Both the position numbers and the translations under genes were made by a program. DNA of 64,000 nucleotides, taken from positions 1 through 64,000 of the forward strand of contig JAIPBT010000022.1 in assembly GCA_021738565.1 (NCBI GenBank), written 5' to 3'. This DNA comes from Bacteroidales bacterium. GTDB taxonomy: Bacteria > Bacteroidota > Bacteroidia > Bacteroidales > GCA-2748055. Numbering within the stretch: position 1 is the stretch's first letter; each line of letters begins with the position of its first letter. The notes below the pieces were generated by a model. That model was given only the letters and a program-made list of their open reading frames with translations. It did not search any database and was not told the origin of the DNA. This document shows positions 34,907-44,047 of the stretch, in pieces.

Positions 34907-37900
34907 TCATTGTGTTGATGTGGTTTGTGATTCATTCGCCGACAGGGCCTGGTCAAGTTTCGCGATAACCTTTTCGTCGGGGAACGCTGTGAAGATCCCG
35001 GTTTCCCGGTTTTCCCTCACGCCCCTTAGGAAGACATAGATCACGCCGCCGAAATGTTTTTCGTAATCGAAGTCCGGGATCCGGATCTTTAGCCAGCGTG
35101 TCAGGGCGACGGTGTAGATCATGTACTGGAGGTGGTAGTTGCTGCCTTTCATGGCTTCCTCCAGTTTCGACTTGCTGTAGTCCTCCACCGCGTTGCCGAG
35201 GTAGTTGGACTTCCAGTCGAGGATATAGTATTTCCCGTCCTGCTCGAAGACCAGGTCGATGAAGCCGGTCATCAGCCCGCTGAGGTCGCTCTCGCCTCCT
35301 ACGGTCGCCTCTTCACCGAGGTAGTCGTTCAGCACCGACCGGTTGATCCTGTCCACAGAGAAATAGAACTCCATTTCGGGGATCTTTTTTTCGTTCCTGA
35401 TCTCCTGCAACCGGAAAGGTTCGGTACCGAGCGGGATCCTGGTTTTCATCACGTGGCTCACCATTTTTTTGAAATGGCCCAGCTTATTCTCCTTAATGAG
35501 GTTGGAATAGTATCCCGACGCATCCTTCAGGCTTTGTTCCCAGCTGTTTTCATCATTGAAGTCGAGGAATTCGAAGATGCTGTGCAGCGCGTTGCCTGCA
35601 TTGGCACCGCGGGGAAGTTCCTGGAAGATGAAGTGATCGTAGGCACTTTCTCCGCTGAGATTCGCGGCTTCGAACGGGGAGATGTGGTGTGCCCTGCTCA
35701 GTGCGCTGAAGCTGTGGATGCCGAACGCGTTATGTATCTTTCGTACTTCTGTTTTCCTGGGTTCAAAGGCGGGCTCCTCTTCGGAGGGATCGTATGTTCC
35801 CGCGTCCGGACGAAATGCTGCCTGTGGTTGTTCCTCATACCCGATCAGATCAGGATCGGATCCCTTGCTGTGGTGCCTCAACACCCTGAGAAGGGATGAA
35901 TCAATGGCCTCTTTCTGTGTGCCGTATTCCCTTGGCACGAGGGAGATGTAACATTTGTAAACCGCCCTGGTGAGCGCCACGTAAATCAGCCTGCGGTTCT
36001 CCTGCTCCTTCTGGTCGTCGAACAATGCCCTGTCTTCGTCATCCAGCCCGGGGTAGTCGAGTGTGACCAGGTATTTGCCTTTTTTCCTGAAATCATTGAC
36101 CTTTCCCTTTTCCAGGGTCCTGAATTTGGGGATCATGGAAAGATAGGGGGCAAAGACGATCTTGTATGTAAGCCCTTTGCTTTTATGGATCGTGGATATC
36201 TGCACGGCATTCTCATCACTTTCGATACGTTGCTCGTACTCGTCCTCGTCACTCTCTTTTGCGCGCTGCATCCAGGTAAGCAGTTCTTCGGGTGTATAGC
36301 GGAAGGTCTTTTCCGCCGTGTGCAGCAATTCGGCAAGATGAATGAGGTTGGTCAGCACCCGCTGGCCCAGTACATCCTTCATACAGAGTTGCCTGATCCC
36401 GTATATGTCCAGGAATTCCGAGATCATGTTGTAGATGCCCTCATCGACCAACCTTTTTTTCAGGCCGAGGAATATCTCCACGTTTTTCTCCTCGTCCAGT
36501 GCATTGATCCTGTCCAGGTCGTACCCGAAATGCTGACTGTACATGGCCCGCCTGATGCCGCCGCTGGTGGGATCCAGTACCGCCTTCAGCAGGTACTGCA
36601 GCTGGATGGCTTCGTCCGATTTCATCACCCTCAGGTCGTCCCGCTTAACGGAAGGGATATTGTACCTGGCCAGCGCTGCCTTGATCCGGTCGCCCTCTTT
36701 GCCTTCACGAACCAGGATCCCGATGTCCGACGGCCGGATCCGTTCTTCGTTGATCCGTGCATCGCCGGTCAGCAACCTGTACACCTCCCTGGCCACCCAG
36801 GCATCGTTGGTCCGGTTGTCGTTGGTGCCGAATTCCATCACAGTCACCGGGACCACTTCCCTTCCGTTTTCAGTCATGCTGCCCAGTCCCGGGTTCCCGG
36901 CCTCCACCTTTTCATACCGGATCTTATCGTCCTTGAATACGTTGTATCCATCGGCAGGTTTGAACAGGATATTCAGTGCCTCGACCAGTTTTGCTGTTGA
37001 CCGGTAGTTGTATTGCATGGAGTAGACCTCTTCACCCACGTCTTCCCGTGCATCGTTGTAGGTTTCCAGGTCGGCCTTTCTCCATCCGTAAATGGACTGC
37101 TTCGGGTCGCCGATGAAGAACAGGGTCCTGTTTTCTCCAAACACCCCTTTGAATATCCCGTACTGCATCCGGTCCGTATCCTGGAACTCATCGATGAACG
37201 CCGCGTCGTATTTTTCTTTGAGCCCGGCGATGAAGGTATCGTTGCGTAGCGCCTCGTGCACAGTCCTGATCTGGTCGTCGAAGGCTATGAATCCTTTGCG
37301 GCCCTTGGTTTCGCCAATGTTCTCCGAAGCCGTCTCGGCCATCCGGATATAATGGAATTTCAGCAGCCTGTCGGACGCCGCAACGATGGCCTCTTCCGCC
37401 TCTTCGAATGCACCCTTCATGAAATCGAAATGGGCAAAGTACTTGTTGGGTTCATCCTTTTTTTCTTTGACGACATTCGTCCTGAACAACCGGATGAACT
37501 TTTCTTCATCATCTTCCTGGATGGCATTCTTCAGGGCATTGCTGCCGGTGACTCCCAGGATGCTGTTGCGGTTCGACCTGACAACCTCCTTCAGGGACGC
37601 TTCCGCATCGAGGTAAGCCTTCCCGGTCTCCTCCTCCGTTTGTTCAGCAAGTCCTTCCGATCCTGTGAGCTCCATGCCCTGCATCAGCTTCCTCAGCAGT
37701 CCGGGTAGCGCTTCAAGATCGATCGATTCCCAGATCTTTTTGAAAAGTTCCCCGTTCTCTATGGTATTCAGGTGTTCCCTGAAGTAGGAGTACACCTGCT
37801 GTTTGAACAGCGGCGAATCGTCCTTCAGCAATTCGAAATCGAAAGATTGCCGGGTCTCGAACGTGAATTCTGAGATGGTCCGCTGACAGAAAGCGTGGAT

Positions 37901-38272
37901 GGTAAAAACCGAGAGTTGGTCGAGCATTTGCACGGCCTCCGCCAGTTTTAATGCAGCCGTTTCATTCCCGGCGGCATCGATCACTGCCTCGATCTCCCTG
38001 TCGGTGCGTGTATCGTCGCGGGCATACTTTAGTCCGCTGCGGACGAACTTTCGGATCCTCAGTTCCAGTTCAGCCACCGCTGCATTGGTGAAGGTCACCA
38101 TGAGGATGCGGTCGATGCTGACGCCCTTTTCCAGGATCAGCTTCAGCACCATGATGGCGATGGAATAGGTCTTGCCGGTGCCTGCACTGGCCTCCACCAG
38201 GTAGCGTTTCCTTTCAGGCTGAAAGGTGCCGGCTTCAAATGTCTTGGGTGTACTCATGGTTTCAATTTTCAT
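34907..38272 (-). CDS. recB: Exodeoxyribonuclease V beta subunit RecB
   Basis: 1121 residues. Walker A is LVEASAGTGKTYSIAI at residues ~25-40. Walker B AAFIDEFQDTD lies near 360, FIGDPKQSIYGWRKADL near 393, ISTIHKSKGLTYKIVF near 695 and a motif VI LIYVALTRAVYKC near 770. The C-terminal nuclease reads GLMTGFIDLVFEQDGKYY and then LDWKSNYLG (Asp and Asp-x-Lys metal site). RecB unwinds 3'-5' and carries the nuclease of the RecBCD complex, which resects double-strand breaks and degrades foreign linear DNA. Its start overlaps recC by four bases. Most Bacteroidota rely on AddAB-type enzymes, so a full RecBCD set is notable. Confidence 0.94.
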   Translation of the reverse strand: MKIETMSTPKTFEAGTFQPERKRYLVEASAGTGKTYSIAIMVLKLILEKGVSIDRILMVTFTNAAVAELELRIRKFVRSGLKYARDDTRTDREIEAVIDAAGNETAALKLAEAVQMLDQLSVFTIHAFCQRTISEFTFETRQSFDFELLKDDSPLFKQQVYSYFREHLNTIENGELFKKIWESIDLEALPGLLRKLMQGMELTGSEGLAEQTEEETGKAYLDAEASLKEVVRSNRNSILGVTGSNALKNAIQEDDEEKFIRLFRTNVVKEKKDEPNKYFAHFDFMKGAFEEAEEAIVAASDRLLKFHYIRMAETASENIGETKGRKGFIAFDDQIRTVHEALRNDTFIAGLKEKYDAAFIDEFQDTDRMQYGIFKGVFGENRTLFFIGDPKQSIYGWRKADLETYNDAREDVGEEVYSMQYNYRSTAKLVEALNILFKPADGYNVFKDDKIRYEKVEAGNPGLGSMTENGREVVPVTVMEFGTNDNRTNDAWVAREVYRLLTGDARINEERIRPSDIGILVREGKEGDRIKAALARYNIPSVKRDDLRVMKSDEAIQLQYLLKAVLDPTSGGIRRAMYSQHFGYDLDRINALDEEKNVEIFLGLKKRLVDEGIYNMISEFLDIYGIRQLCMKDVLGQRVLTNLIHLAELLHTAEKTFRYTPEELLTWMQRAKESDEDEYEQRIESDENAVQISTIHKSKGLTYKIVFAPYLSMIPKFRTLEKGKVNDFRKKGKYLVTLDYPGLDDEDRALFDDQKEQENRRLIYVALTRAVYKCYISLVPREYGTQKEAIDSSLLRVLRHHSKGSDPDLIGYEEQPQAAFRPDAGTYDPSEEEPAFEPRKTEVRKIHNAFGIHSFSALSRAHHISPFEAANLSGESAYDHFIFQELPRGANAGNALHSIFEFLDFNDENSWEQSLKDASGYYSNLIKENKLGHFKKMVSHVMKTRIPLGTEPFRLQEIRNEKKIPEMEFYFSVDRINRSVLNDYLGEEATVGGESDLSGLMTGFIDLVFEQDGKYYILDWKSNYLGNAVEDYSKSKLEEAMKGSNYHLQYMIYTVALTRWLKIRIPDFDYEKHFGGVIYVFLRGVRENRETGIFTAFPDEKVIAKLDQALSANESQTTSTQ

Positions 38273-41200
38273 AGGTTCAGCAATCCTGCAAGTTCTTGTA
38301 TCTGCCTGTAAATTTCGTCCCGTGCCTGGTCATCCTGTTCCTCCTCGTTCGTTTCGGCAAGGTGATCAAAATACCCGTCATCCCGCAGGTTCCGCATATA
38401 TGGGTAGGAGAAACCAGTGTTGCCGTTGTAGTCCGGTTCTGCCTCATCCAGGACCTTTTTGAAAGTCTTTTGCATTTCGGCAGTTCTGCTCACACTCTGT
38501 TTGCCTGCATCCAGGGTGAAGATCAGCGGGGCAGCGTTTCCTCTCCCGAAGTATTCCATCAGCTGTTCCAGGATACCGATGGCTTCTTCGCGGGAAGGCA
38601 CTTCAAGCACTTCTTCCTTCCCGTTTTCCGTGAAGAACCTGGATTCCTGCACTTTCCCTTCTGCAGCCAGCAGGAGCGTCTTCAGGTAGGCGTGCATCCC
38701 GGGTCGGGTCTTACTGCTCGAAGTGGACCAGCTGACCAGCTGATCCCCGTAAACGCCGTCGATCACCCCTGTGATACGTTGATTCCCCAATTGAATATCA
38801 ATGGCGATACTCTGCGGGTCTTTTCCGGCGATCAGCGGATCAAGGGCATTTTTCAGGTCTTTTGTTTCCTCCTTGTATGTATCAATTGTGTAGTTACCAA
38901 GATCCTTCAGCGGAAGCTCCCCCTGCTGTTTCAGCCGTTCACTGTATTCCGGCAGCGCCTCTTCATGCAGTGTAAGCAGGTTTGATTTCACACCCCATTT
39001 CTGCAGTGCATTCAACCTGAACAGTTCATGCTCCGGCAGCGACTCCACATCCTTTTCATAATCGATCTGAAGGATGTTGTTGAAATACCAGATCGCCGGG
39101 TGCTCGAAGAATTTCACAAAGGAATAGACCGTGACAGGCTCCGGATCGCTCTCCCGGGTTTCGTGTGTTTTTACCTTCTCTTCCACAACGGCTTTCTCCC
39201 CGGAATAGAGGTAGGTGAACAGTCGCGGATGGTCTTTCTGGTAACGCTTGCTGAAGCCGTGAAGCGGATGCTCCGTACGCAACTCGGTATACACCCGTTT
39301 GGACGTGTCCGTGTCGGGACATGCCGAGGCAATGTGGTCCAGCAGTGTATCCAGCAGGATTGACGGAGGGAGTTCGGCATTGTCCTTCACGCTTTTTCCG
39401 ATGTAGCTGAGGTAGAGTTTCTCCCTTGCTGACTGGATCGTGTCCAGGAACAGGTATTTGTCGTTCTCCGTGAGGGACCGGTCGCCCGGCTTCGGGTACC
39501 TGGCGATCAGGTCGAATCCCTGCGGGGTATCCCTGCGTGGGAACACCCCGTTGTCGAGTCCGATGAACGCGATGACCCTGTAGGGCAGTCCCCTTACCGG
39601 TATGGGAGGGGAAAACGTTACCCGTCCCGTGTTGAGGCTGATCTCCCGGGGTTCCTGGAAGAGACGGTGCTTCAGTTCGTCGAGAAAGATTCTGAAAGAA
39701 ATTTTTTCTTCCGGGTCAATTTCGTTCATGAACCTCAGGCTTTTATTGATCATGGCCATCTCTTCCCGGTCCTGCTTGCTGAAATCGTCCCGGTGGATCA
39801 TCGGGTCGATGACCGCTTCGAACATCCAGGTCTTCCATCCGGTGAGGGTCATTTCTCCGCTCCGGGTCTGTTCAATGATTGCAATAAGTTGTTCCACGAA
39901 TGCTTTCAGCATCAACAGGTCATGACTGTTGGACGATTCCGAGTTGCGGTAGGGGTAGTGGCCGTCGAACGGTTCATCCGTCAGCATTGCATATCCCAGG
40001 ATGAGCCGGTCCAGTCCGTTTTTCCAGCTTACTAATGCGGAATCGTCCTCTTCCCGGTTATGCCATCCGAAGCGGATCCCGGCCTGTCTGACCGATGCCC
40101 GGAGGTAGTTAAAGTCACGTATGCCGAAGCGCTCCCTCATTCTCTTTGACTCCAGGAGGCTGATCACGTTTTCGGAGGTGAGCTCGTCCTCGCTGAAGGT
40201 CAGCACCTGCTCGATCGCCCCGGTAATGCTGTTGTCCGTATTTTTTGTTCTTCCCGAGATCTCGATGGGTATTTCAACCGGGGCATTCCTGAATACCGCC
40301 CTGATGTATGGTGCATACGTATTGATGTCGGGAACCATCACCAGGATGTCCTGCGTCCGGATGTCACTGTTCTTCTCCAGCGTGTCCAGGAGGTAATTGT
40401 ACAGGCACTCCACCTCCCGTGCGGGAGTATAGCATGCGTTGACCCGGAGGGAGCCGTCCCGGAGATGTTCCGGCTTGACGCTCAGCGATGACCGGTTCTG
40501 CAGGATGTCCTGCTGGAGTTCCCCCAGCAGTGTATTATTTTCGGAAAGTGCTTCCCCTGGTTCCGGCTGACCGAACATCTGCATCAGTTCTGCCGCTTTG
40601 GCACCGAAGCTGACCAGGAGCTCATTACGGAATTCACCGGGTCTGGAAGGGATGCACAGGTAAAAGCCAACCTCTGTATATTCGGCGAGCTTGCGGAATA
40701 CGTCCAGGTGGAACCGGGTATAGATCGTGATCCCGAAAAAGGCGATCCGTGGAAAGGCTTCCCGGATCTTTTCCCTGTTTGCTTCCAGCGCGGAGAGAAG
40801 TTGTTCCTTCAGTTCCCCCTTCGGACGGATATCCAGGCGACTCCATAGCCATTGCTGCCATTTCTCGTCAGGATCATCGCTGGTTGTGCTGCCAGCGGTC
40901 CATGTCTTCACCATTTCCTCCCGGTACAACTGGTACTGGTCGAACAGGTCGGCGATCTTCCCGGCCAGCTGAAACCGCCTGAGGTCATTTCCCGTGTAGT
41001 ATTCTGCAACCGTCGGGAAGGCATGGATGAATGGCTCATCCTTCAGCAACCGGTCGATAGTAAATGTCATGCGTTGCTTGCGGTCCGTTTCGTCATCCAG
41101 TCCGAGCGCAATACACAGCGCCTTGAAGAGTCCGTCCTGGTTCAGGAACCGGAAATTTGCAAATACGCGGTTGCGTGCAGCCAGTTCCGTCTTCAGCCAG

Positions 41201-41334
41201 GCATTCGTCCCGGGGTTCTGTGTGACGATTAATTCTTTTGCGAACACATTGGTCCCGTCTTGCCCGCCCAGGTTACCGGCAAGGATATCGCAAAGCTTTT
41301 CCTGTGAATGAGATGCATATATCATGGTGCTCAT
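38269..41334 (-). CDS. recC: Exodeoxyribonuclease V gamma subunit RecC
   Basis: 1021 residues. The start MSTMIYASHSQEKLCDILAG, the FRFLNQDGLFKALC region and the phrases IAFFGITIYTRFHLDVFRKLAEY, REVECLYNYLLDTLE and VMVPDINTYAPYIRAVF are typical of RecC. It is a catalytically dead helicase-like subunit that splits DNA strands and, in the E. coli enzyme, reads Chi. No Walker motifs are expected and none are seen. The C-terminal ~150 residues keep a dead nuclease-like fold (GVIDGVYGDQLVSWSTSS). It lies 5 bases after recD and overlaps recB. Confidence 0.92.
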   Translation of the reverse strand: MSTMIYASHSQEKLCDILAGNLGGQDGTNVFAKELIVTQNPGTNAWLKTELAARNRVFANFRFLNQDGLFKALCIALGLDDETDRKQRMTFTIDRLLKDEPFIHAFPTVAEYYTGNDLRRFQLAGKIADLFDQYQLYREEMVKTWTAGSTTSDDPDEKWQQWLWSRLDIRPKGELKEQLLSALEANREKIREAFPRIAFFGITIYTRFHLDVFRKLAEYTEVGFYLCIPSRPGEFRNELLVSFGAKAAELMQMFGQPEPGEALSENNTLLGELQQDILQNRSSLSVKPEHLRDGSLRVNACYTPAREVECLYNYLLDTLEKNSDIRTQDILVMVPDINTYAPYIRAVFRNAPVEIPIEISGRTKNTDNSITGAIEQVLTFSEDELTSENVISLLESKRMRERFGIRDFNYLRASVRQAGIRFGWHNREEDDSALVSWKNGLDRLILGYAMLTDEPFDGHYPYRNSESSNSHDLLMLKAFVEQLIAIIEQTRSGEMTLTGWKTWMFEAVIDPMIHRDDFSKQDREEMAMINKSLRFMNEIDPEEKISFRIFLDELKHRLFQEPREISLNTGRVTFSPPIPVRGLPYRVIAFIGLDNGVFPRRDTPQGFDLIARYPKPGDRSLTENDKYLFLDTIQSAREKLYLSYIGKSVKDNAELPPSILLDTLLDHIASACPDTDTSKRVYTELRTEHPLHGFSKRYQKDHPRLFTYLYSGEKAVVEEKVKTHETRESDPEPVTVYSFVKFFEHPAIWYFNNILQIDYEKDVESLPEHELFRLNALQKWGVKSNLLTLHEEALPEYSERLKQQGELPLKDLGNYTIDTYKEETKDLKNALDPLIAGKDPQSIAIDIQLGNQRITGVIDGVYGDQLVSWSTSSSKTRPGMHAYLKTLLLAAEGKVQESRFFTENGKEEVLEVPSREEAIGILEQLMEYFGRGNAAPLIFTLDAGKQSVSRTAEMQKTFKKVLDEAEPDYNGNTGFSYPYMRNLRDDGYFDHLAETNEEEQDDQARDEIYRQIQELAGLLNL

Positions 41335-41338
41335 TTTT

Positions 41339-42934
41339 CTATTGATTCAATCTTTTTTCCAGTCCGGATGCCCGTTCCACTTTCCTCTCCAGGCAATTGT
41401 GCAGGGTTTCCTCAGTGGTTTGCAGCAACACGTTCTTCATGGCGCGTGTGATGCCCGTGTAGAGCAGTTCGCGGGTGAGCAGCTTAACCCCCCGGTCGGC
41501 CGGCAGAATGACCACCACCTTTTCGAACTGCGATCCCTGGCTTTTATGGATGGTCATGGCGAAAACGGTGTCGTAGTGGCTCAGGAAAGCGGCCTGGATC
41601 TTCCGCGGCTCTCCCCCGGCTGTTTCGAAGAATGCATAAAACACCCCTTCGTTGCGCTCGTTCACGATCTTCCTGATGATCCCCACATCGCCGTTATAGA
41701 TCCCCAGCCTGTAATCGTTCCTTGTGATGATGATGGGCTGGTTGTGGTAGAAGGCCCCTTTTCGCGGATTGAAGTCCTCGATCCTGCGGGCCAGGTGTCG
41801 GCTGATCCGTTCATTGGTCTCCTGCACATGTTCCCGGGTGGTGCAAAGAAAACGGACCCTGTTCATCTTCAGGAGGGCTGTCCTGGTGTCGGGTTCCCTG
41901 ATGTAGTCTTCGTATAGAGCGGCGTATGTGTAGAACTGATCGTCTGAGAATGTCGTATCGATGGACACCTGTTCGTCGCCCTCGTAAGCCTTCAGGTCGG
42001 CAATGGAACCCCCGATCACTTCGCTGCTCAGCCGTCCGATTCCTTTGTCGGTTGAGAAGCGGCGGCTTCCTTCCAGGGTGGTTATTTTGCCGTTGAGTGG
42101 CACCGAATTTTCTGCCATGCACAAGTCACCGAATACCGAGCCCGCTTCAACGGATGCCAGCTGGTTCCGGTCACCGATAAGATAGAGCATGCTTTCCGGG
42201 TGGATGGCATCCAACAGTTTGGCCATCATGGCCCCGTCGATCATGGAACATTCGTCGATGATCACGACCTGGTAGGGTAGCGGGTTTTTCCCGTCGTGCC
42301 TGAAGAAAACGCTGTCGGGGATGAAGCCCAGCAATCGGTGAAGCGTTTCACCCTTAAGCGCTGAAAGCTTTTTGCTTACCTGTTCGCTGATCCTGTCGTG
42401 ATGCCTCCTTACGTGTTCCCGGATCGCTTCCTCCATCCTAACACCTGCTTTCCCTGTGGGTGCTGCCAGCGCCACTTTCAGGTTGGGATTGTTACTGAAG
42501 CGTTCCTCCAGCGTTGTGGCCACACTGTAGGTCTTCCCGCTTCCCGGTCCGCCGGTGATGATCCTGAGGCGGTCGTCGAGGCCCCTGATCCGGTCAATGA
42601 TCATGGATTCATACCAGAAGTAACGTTGCAGGTATGCTTTTCCGTTGTGGATGATAAAAGGTTTGAGAACTTCAGGATCGGTGGTGACGAATTCCCCGTC
42701 TTCACATTGATTCATGAATGCTTCCGGGGAACCCCAGAATTTAGCATCTTCTTTGGTAAAGGATTCCTTTGCCGATTCTTCTTCCAGGATGGCCGGGATT
42801 TCCTTTGCATAACCTTCGATGTCGATGCAGATATGTCCCTCGGCGAGCCTGGATGAAAGCGCGTAAGCCAGGGCTTCACACCCGGTGAAATGTGCCGCGA
42901 AGATCCTGTGATGGTTGTATTTCGGTTGAGGCAT
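41339..42934 (-). CDS. recD: Exodeoxyribonuclease V alpha subunit RecD
   Basis: 531 residues. The N-terminal ~120 residues form the RecD interface domain. Walker A is IITGGPGSGKTYSVATTLEE near residue 128, Walker B VVIIDECSMIDGAM near 224, LIGDRNQLASVEAGSVFGD near 255 and the C-terminal TIHKSQGSQFEKVVVILP near 475 with LLYTGITRAMKN. RecD is the fast 5'-3' motor of RecBCD. It is slightly shorter than the E. coli protein but all helicase motifs are present. Order recD-recC-recB with tight junctions. The unknown gene at 43009-43494, 75 bases upstream and behind operator E, may be the first gene of this operon. Confidence 0.93.
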   Translation of the reverse strand: MPQPKYNHHRIFAAHFTGCEALAYALSSRLAEGHICIDIEGYAKEIPAILEEESAKESFTKEDAKFWGSPEAFMNQCEDGEFVTTDPEVLKPFIIHNGKAYLQRYFWYESMIIDRIRGLDDRLRIITGGPGSGKTYSVATTLEERFSNNPNLKVALAAPTGKAGVRMEEAIREHVRRHHDRISEQVSKKLSALKGETLHRLLGFIPDSVFFRHDGKNPLPYQVVIIDECSMIDGAMMAKLLDAIHPESMLYLIGDRNQLASVEAGSVFGDLCMAENSVPLNGKITTLEGSRRFSTDKGIGRLSSEVIGGSIADLKAYEGDEQVSIDTTFSDDQFYTYAALYEDYIREPDTRTALLKMNRVRFLCTTREHVQETNERISRHLARRIEDFNPRKGAFYHNQPIIITRNDYRLGIYNGDVGIIRKIVNERNEGVFYAFFETAGGEPRKIQAAFLSHYDTVFAMTIHKSQGSQFEKVVVILPADRGVKLLTRELLYTGITRAMKNVLLQTTEETLHNCLERKVERASGLEKRLNQ

Positions 42935-43008
42935 GGGTCAGATTTACATTATTGTATTCAACATCTTGAAGGTACGAAGAACCTGTTTTGGTTCTTTGGA
43001 TAAGTTAT

Positions 43009-43494
43009 TCACAAAGCCGGGGGCCTGTTCATTCCCTGGGATTCTTCCTGTTGAACCCGGAGTCCGGCGAAATAGAACAGGTCCAGGTGGAATCCTGAGA
43101 AAAAAAGTTCGTACAACAGGTAGTTATCAGGGTCCAGTTCCACGAATGCATCGAATGCCTGCTCCATCAGCTCCTGGTATTTCCGGTCGGTCGTTTTGGG
43201 GATGTGCCGTTCCATGAGCGTGGCGGTCGCCTGGTCGATCCGAAAGGGCCAGAGGGAGTCGGGATCGGTAAAGGACGCTGCAGTCAGGCTGAGTCCCAGG
43301 ATGGGCTTCCAGGCATTGTAGAAGTCCCGGAACAGCCTTGCCCTGGCATCGATGTCCGTTCCGTATGCTTCCAGGATGCTCTCGCTGAGGGCGAGCGCCT
43401 GCAGGTGGTCCTGAAGAGCCGTTTCGAGCAGCTCGATTGCTTTGAGCATGATGCTGCGAATGATGTCGCGTTTATAGCTGGCAGGTGTGGGCAT
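43009..43494 (-). CDS. Unknown all-helical protein before recDCB
   Basis: 161 residues, predicted almost wholly helical (SIMLKAIELLETALQDHLQALALSES, ATATLMERHIPKTTDRKYQELMEQAF). It ends with a hydrophobic-aromatic section (LLYELFFSGFHLDLFYFAGLRV) and a short disordered tail. No catalytic or metal motif is seen and I do not know the family. It is transcribed from operator E on the minus strand, and the gap to recD is only 75 bases with no clear terminator or operator copy. It could therefore be the leader gene of a recD-recC-recB operon and place RecBCD within the regulon. A role as a RecBCD modulator is inference from position only. Confidence 0.65.
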   Translation of the reverse strand: MPTPASYKRDIIRSIMLKAIELLETALQDHLQALALSESILEAYGTDIDARARLFRDFYNAWKPILGLSLTAASFTDPDSLWPFRIDQATATLMERHIPKTTDRKYQELMEQAFDAFVELDPDNYLLYELFFSGFHLDLFYFAGLRVQQEESQGMNRPPAL

Positions 43495-43521
43495 GGTACC
43501 GGATTATTTGGTTTTCTGACA

Positions 43522-43574
43522 CGAAGATAGGAGTGAGGTCCGCAGTTTATCTGCGGAGTGATCAATTAATTTTG
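43522..43574. promoter_or_regulatory. Shared operator E with symmetrical divergent promoters
   Basis: TCCGCA (43539-43544), N7 GTTTATC, TGCGGA (43552-43557). Plus side: N9 then TAATTTTG (43567-43574), before the phosphatase gene at 43601. Minus side: N9 then TATCTTCG (read from 43529 to 43522), one mismatch from TAnnTTTG, before the gene at 43494 and probably recDCB. Confidence 0.84.
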
Positions 43575-43600
43575 AAGTACAGGAAACAATATACGAAAAG

Positions 43601-43972
43601 ATGAAAAAAGAACCGATGCACCTGTTATTTGTTTGCAGGCATCATATCATGCGCAGTCCGACAGCTGAAAAGGTGGTAGGAAATACAGATCAATATATCA
43701 GTAAATCAGCTGGTTTGTCTAAACATGCTGAAGTCAGACTTGATTGGGAATTACTCAATTGGGCCGACCGGATCTTTGTGATGGAAGAGGGGCACAGGGA
43801 TGTGATTCGTCGTGTCTTCCCTTATTCGGCGACAAAAGAAATTATCGTTCTGGATATCGAGGATAACTATTCATTAATGGATCCCGAGCTGGTAAAACTT
43901 ATCAGGAAGAAGGTGCTTCCATTGCTTCCACACGCAAAACTGGTTAAGAGACGGCATCTCAACAATAGCTGA
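43601..43972 (+). CDS. Low-molecular-weight protein tyrosine phosphatase-like protein
   Basis: 123 residues. The phosphate-binding loop is visible as FVCRHHIMRSPTAE (Cys-x5-Arg-Ser) at residues ~11-24, and the DIEDNYSLMDPEL region near residue 87-99 resembles the general-acid Asp loop. WADRIFVMEEGHRD is also typical. It is shorter than classical enzymes (about 150) but matches a bacterial subgroup of 105-125 residues annotated as phosphotyrosine phosphatases. It would remove phosphate from proteins or small molecules in the cytoplasm. It is read from operator E, divergent to the recDCB-leading gene. Confidence 0.85.
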   Translation: MKKEPMHLLFVCRHHIMRSPTAEKVVGNTDQYISKSAGLSKHAEVRLDWELLNWADRIFVMEEGHRDVIRRVFPYSATKEIIVLDIEDNYSLMDPELVKLIRKKVLPLLPHAKLVKRRHLNNS

Positions 43973-44047
43973 TAATACGATCGCAACATTATTCGAAATA
44001 TCCATTGAGCTCAGGCATGTATAGCTAAGTACTATTGCCGGTTGCAA

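Noticed and set aside
35132-37708. Long plus-strand open frames opposite recB (up to 271 codons)
   Set aside because: They lie exactly antisense to a gene with all RecB motifs. Their length follows from the base composition of that gene, and they show no domain.
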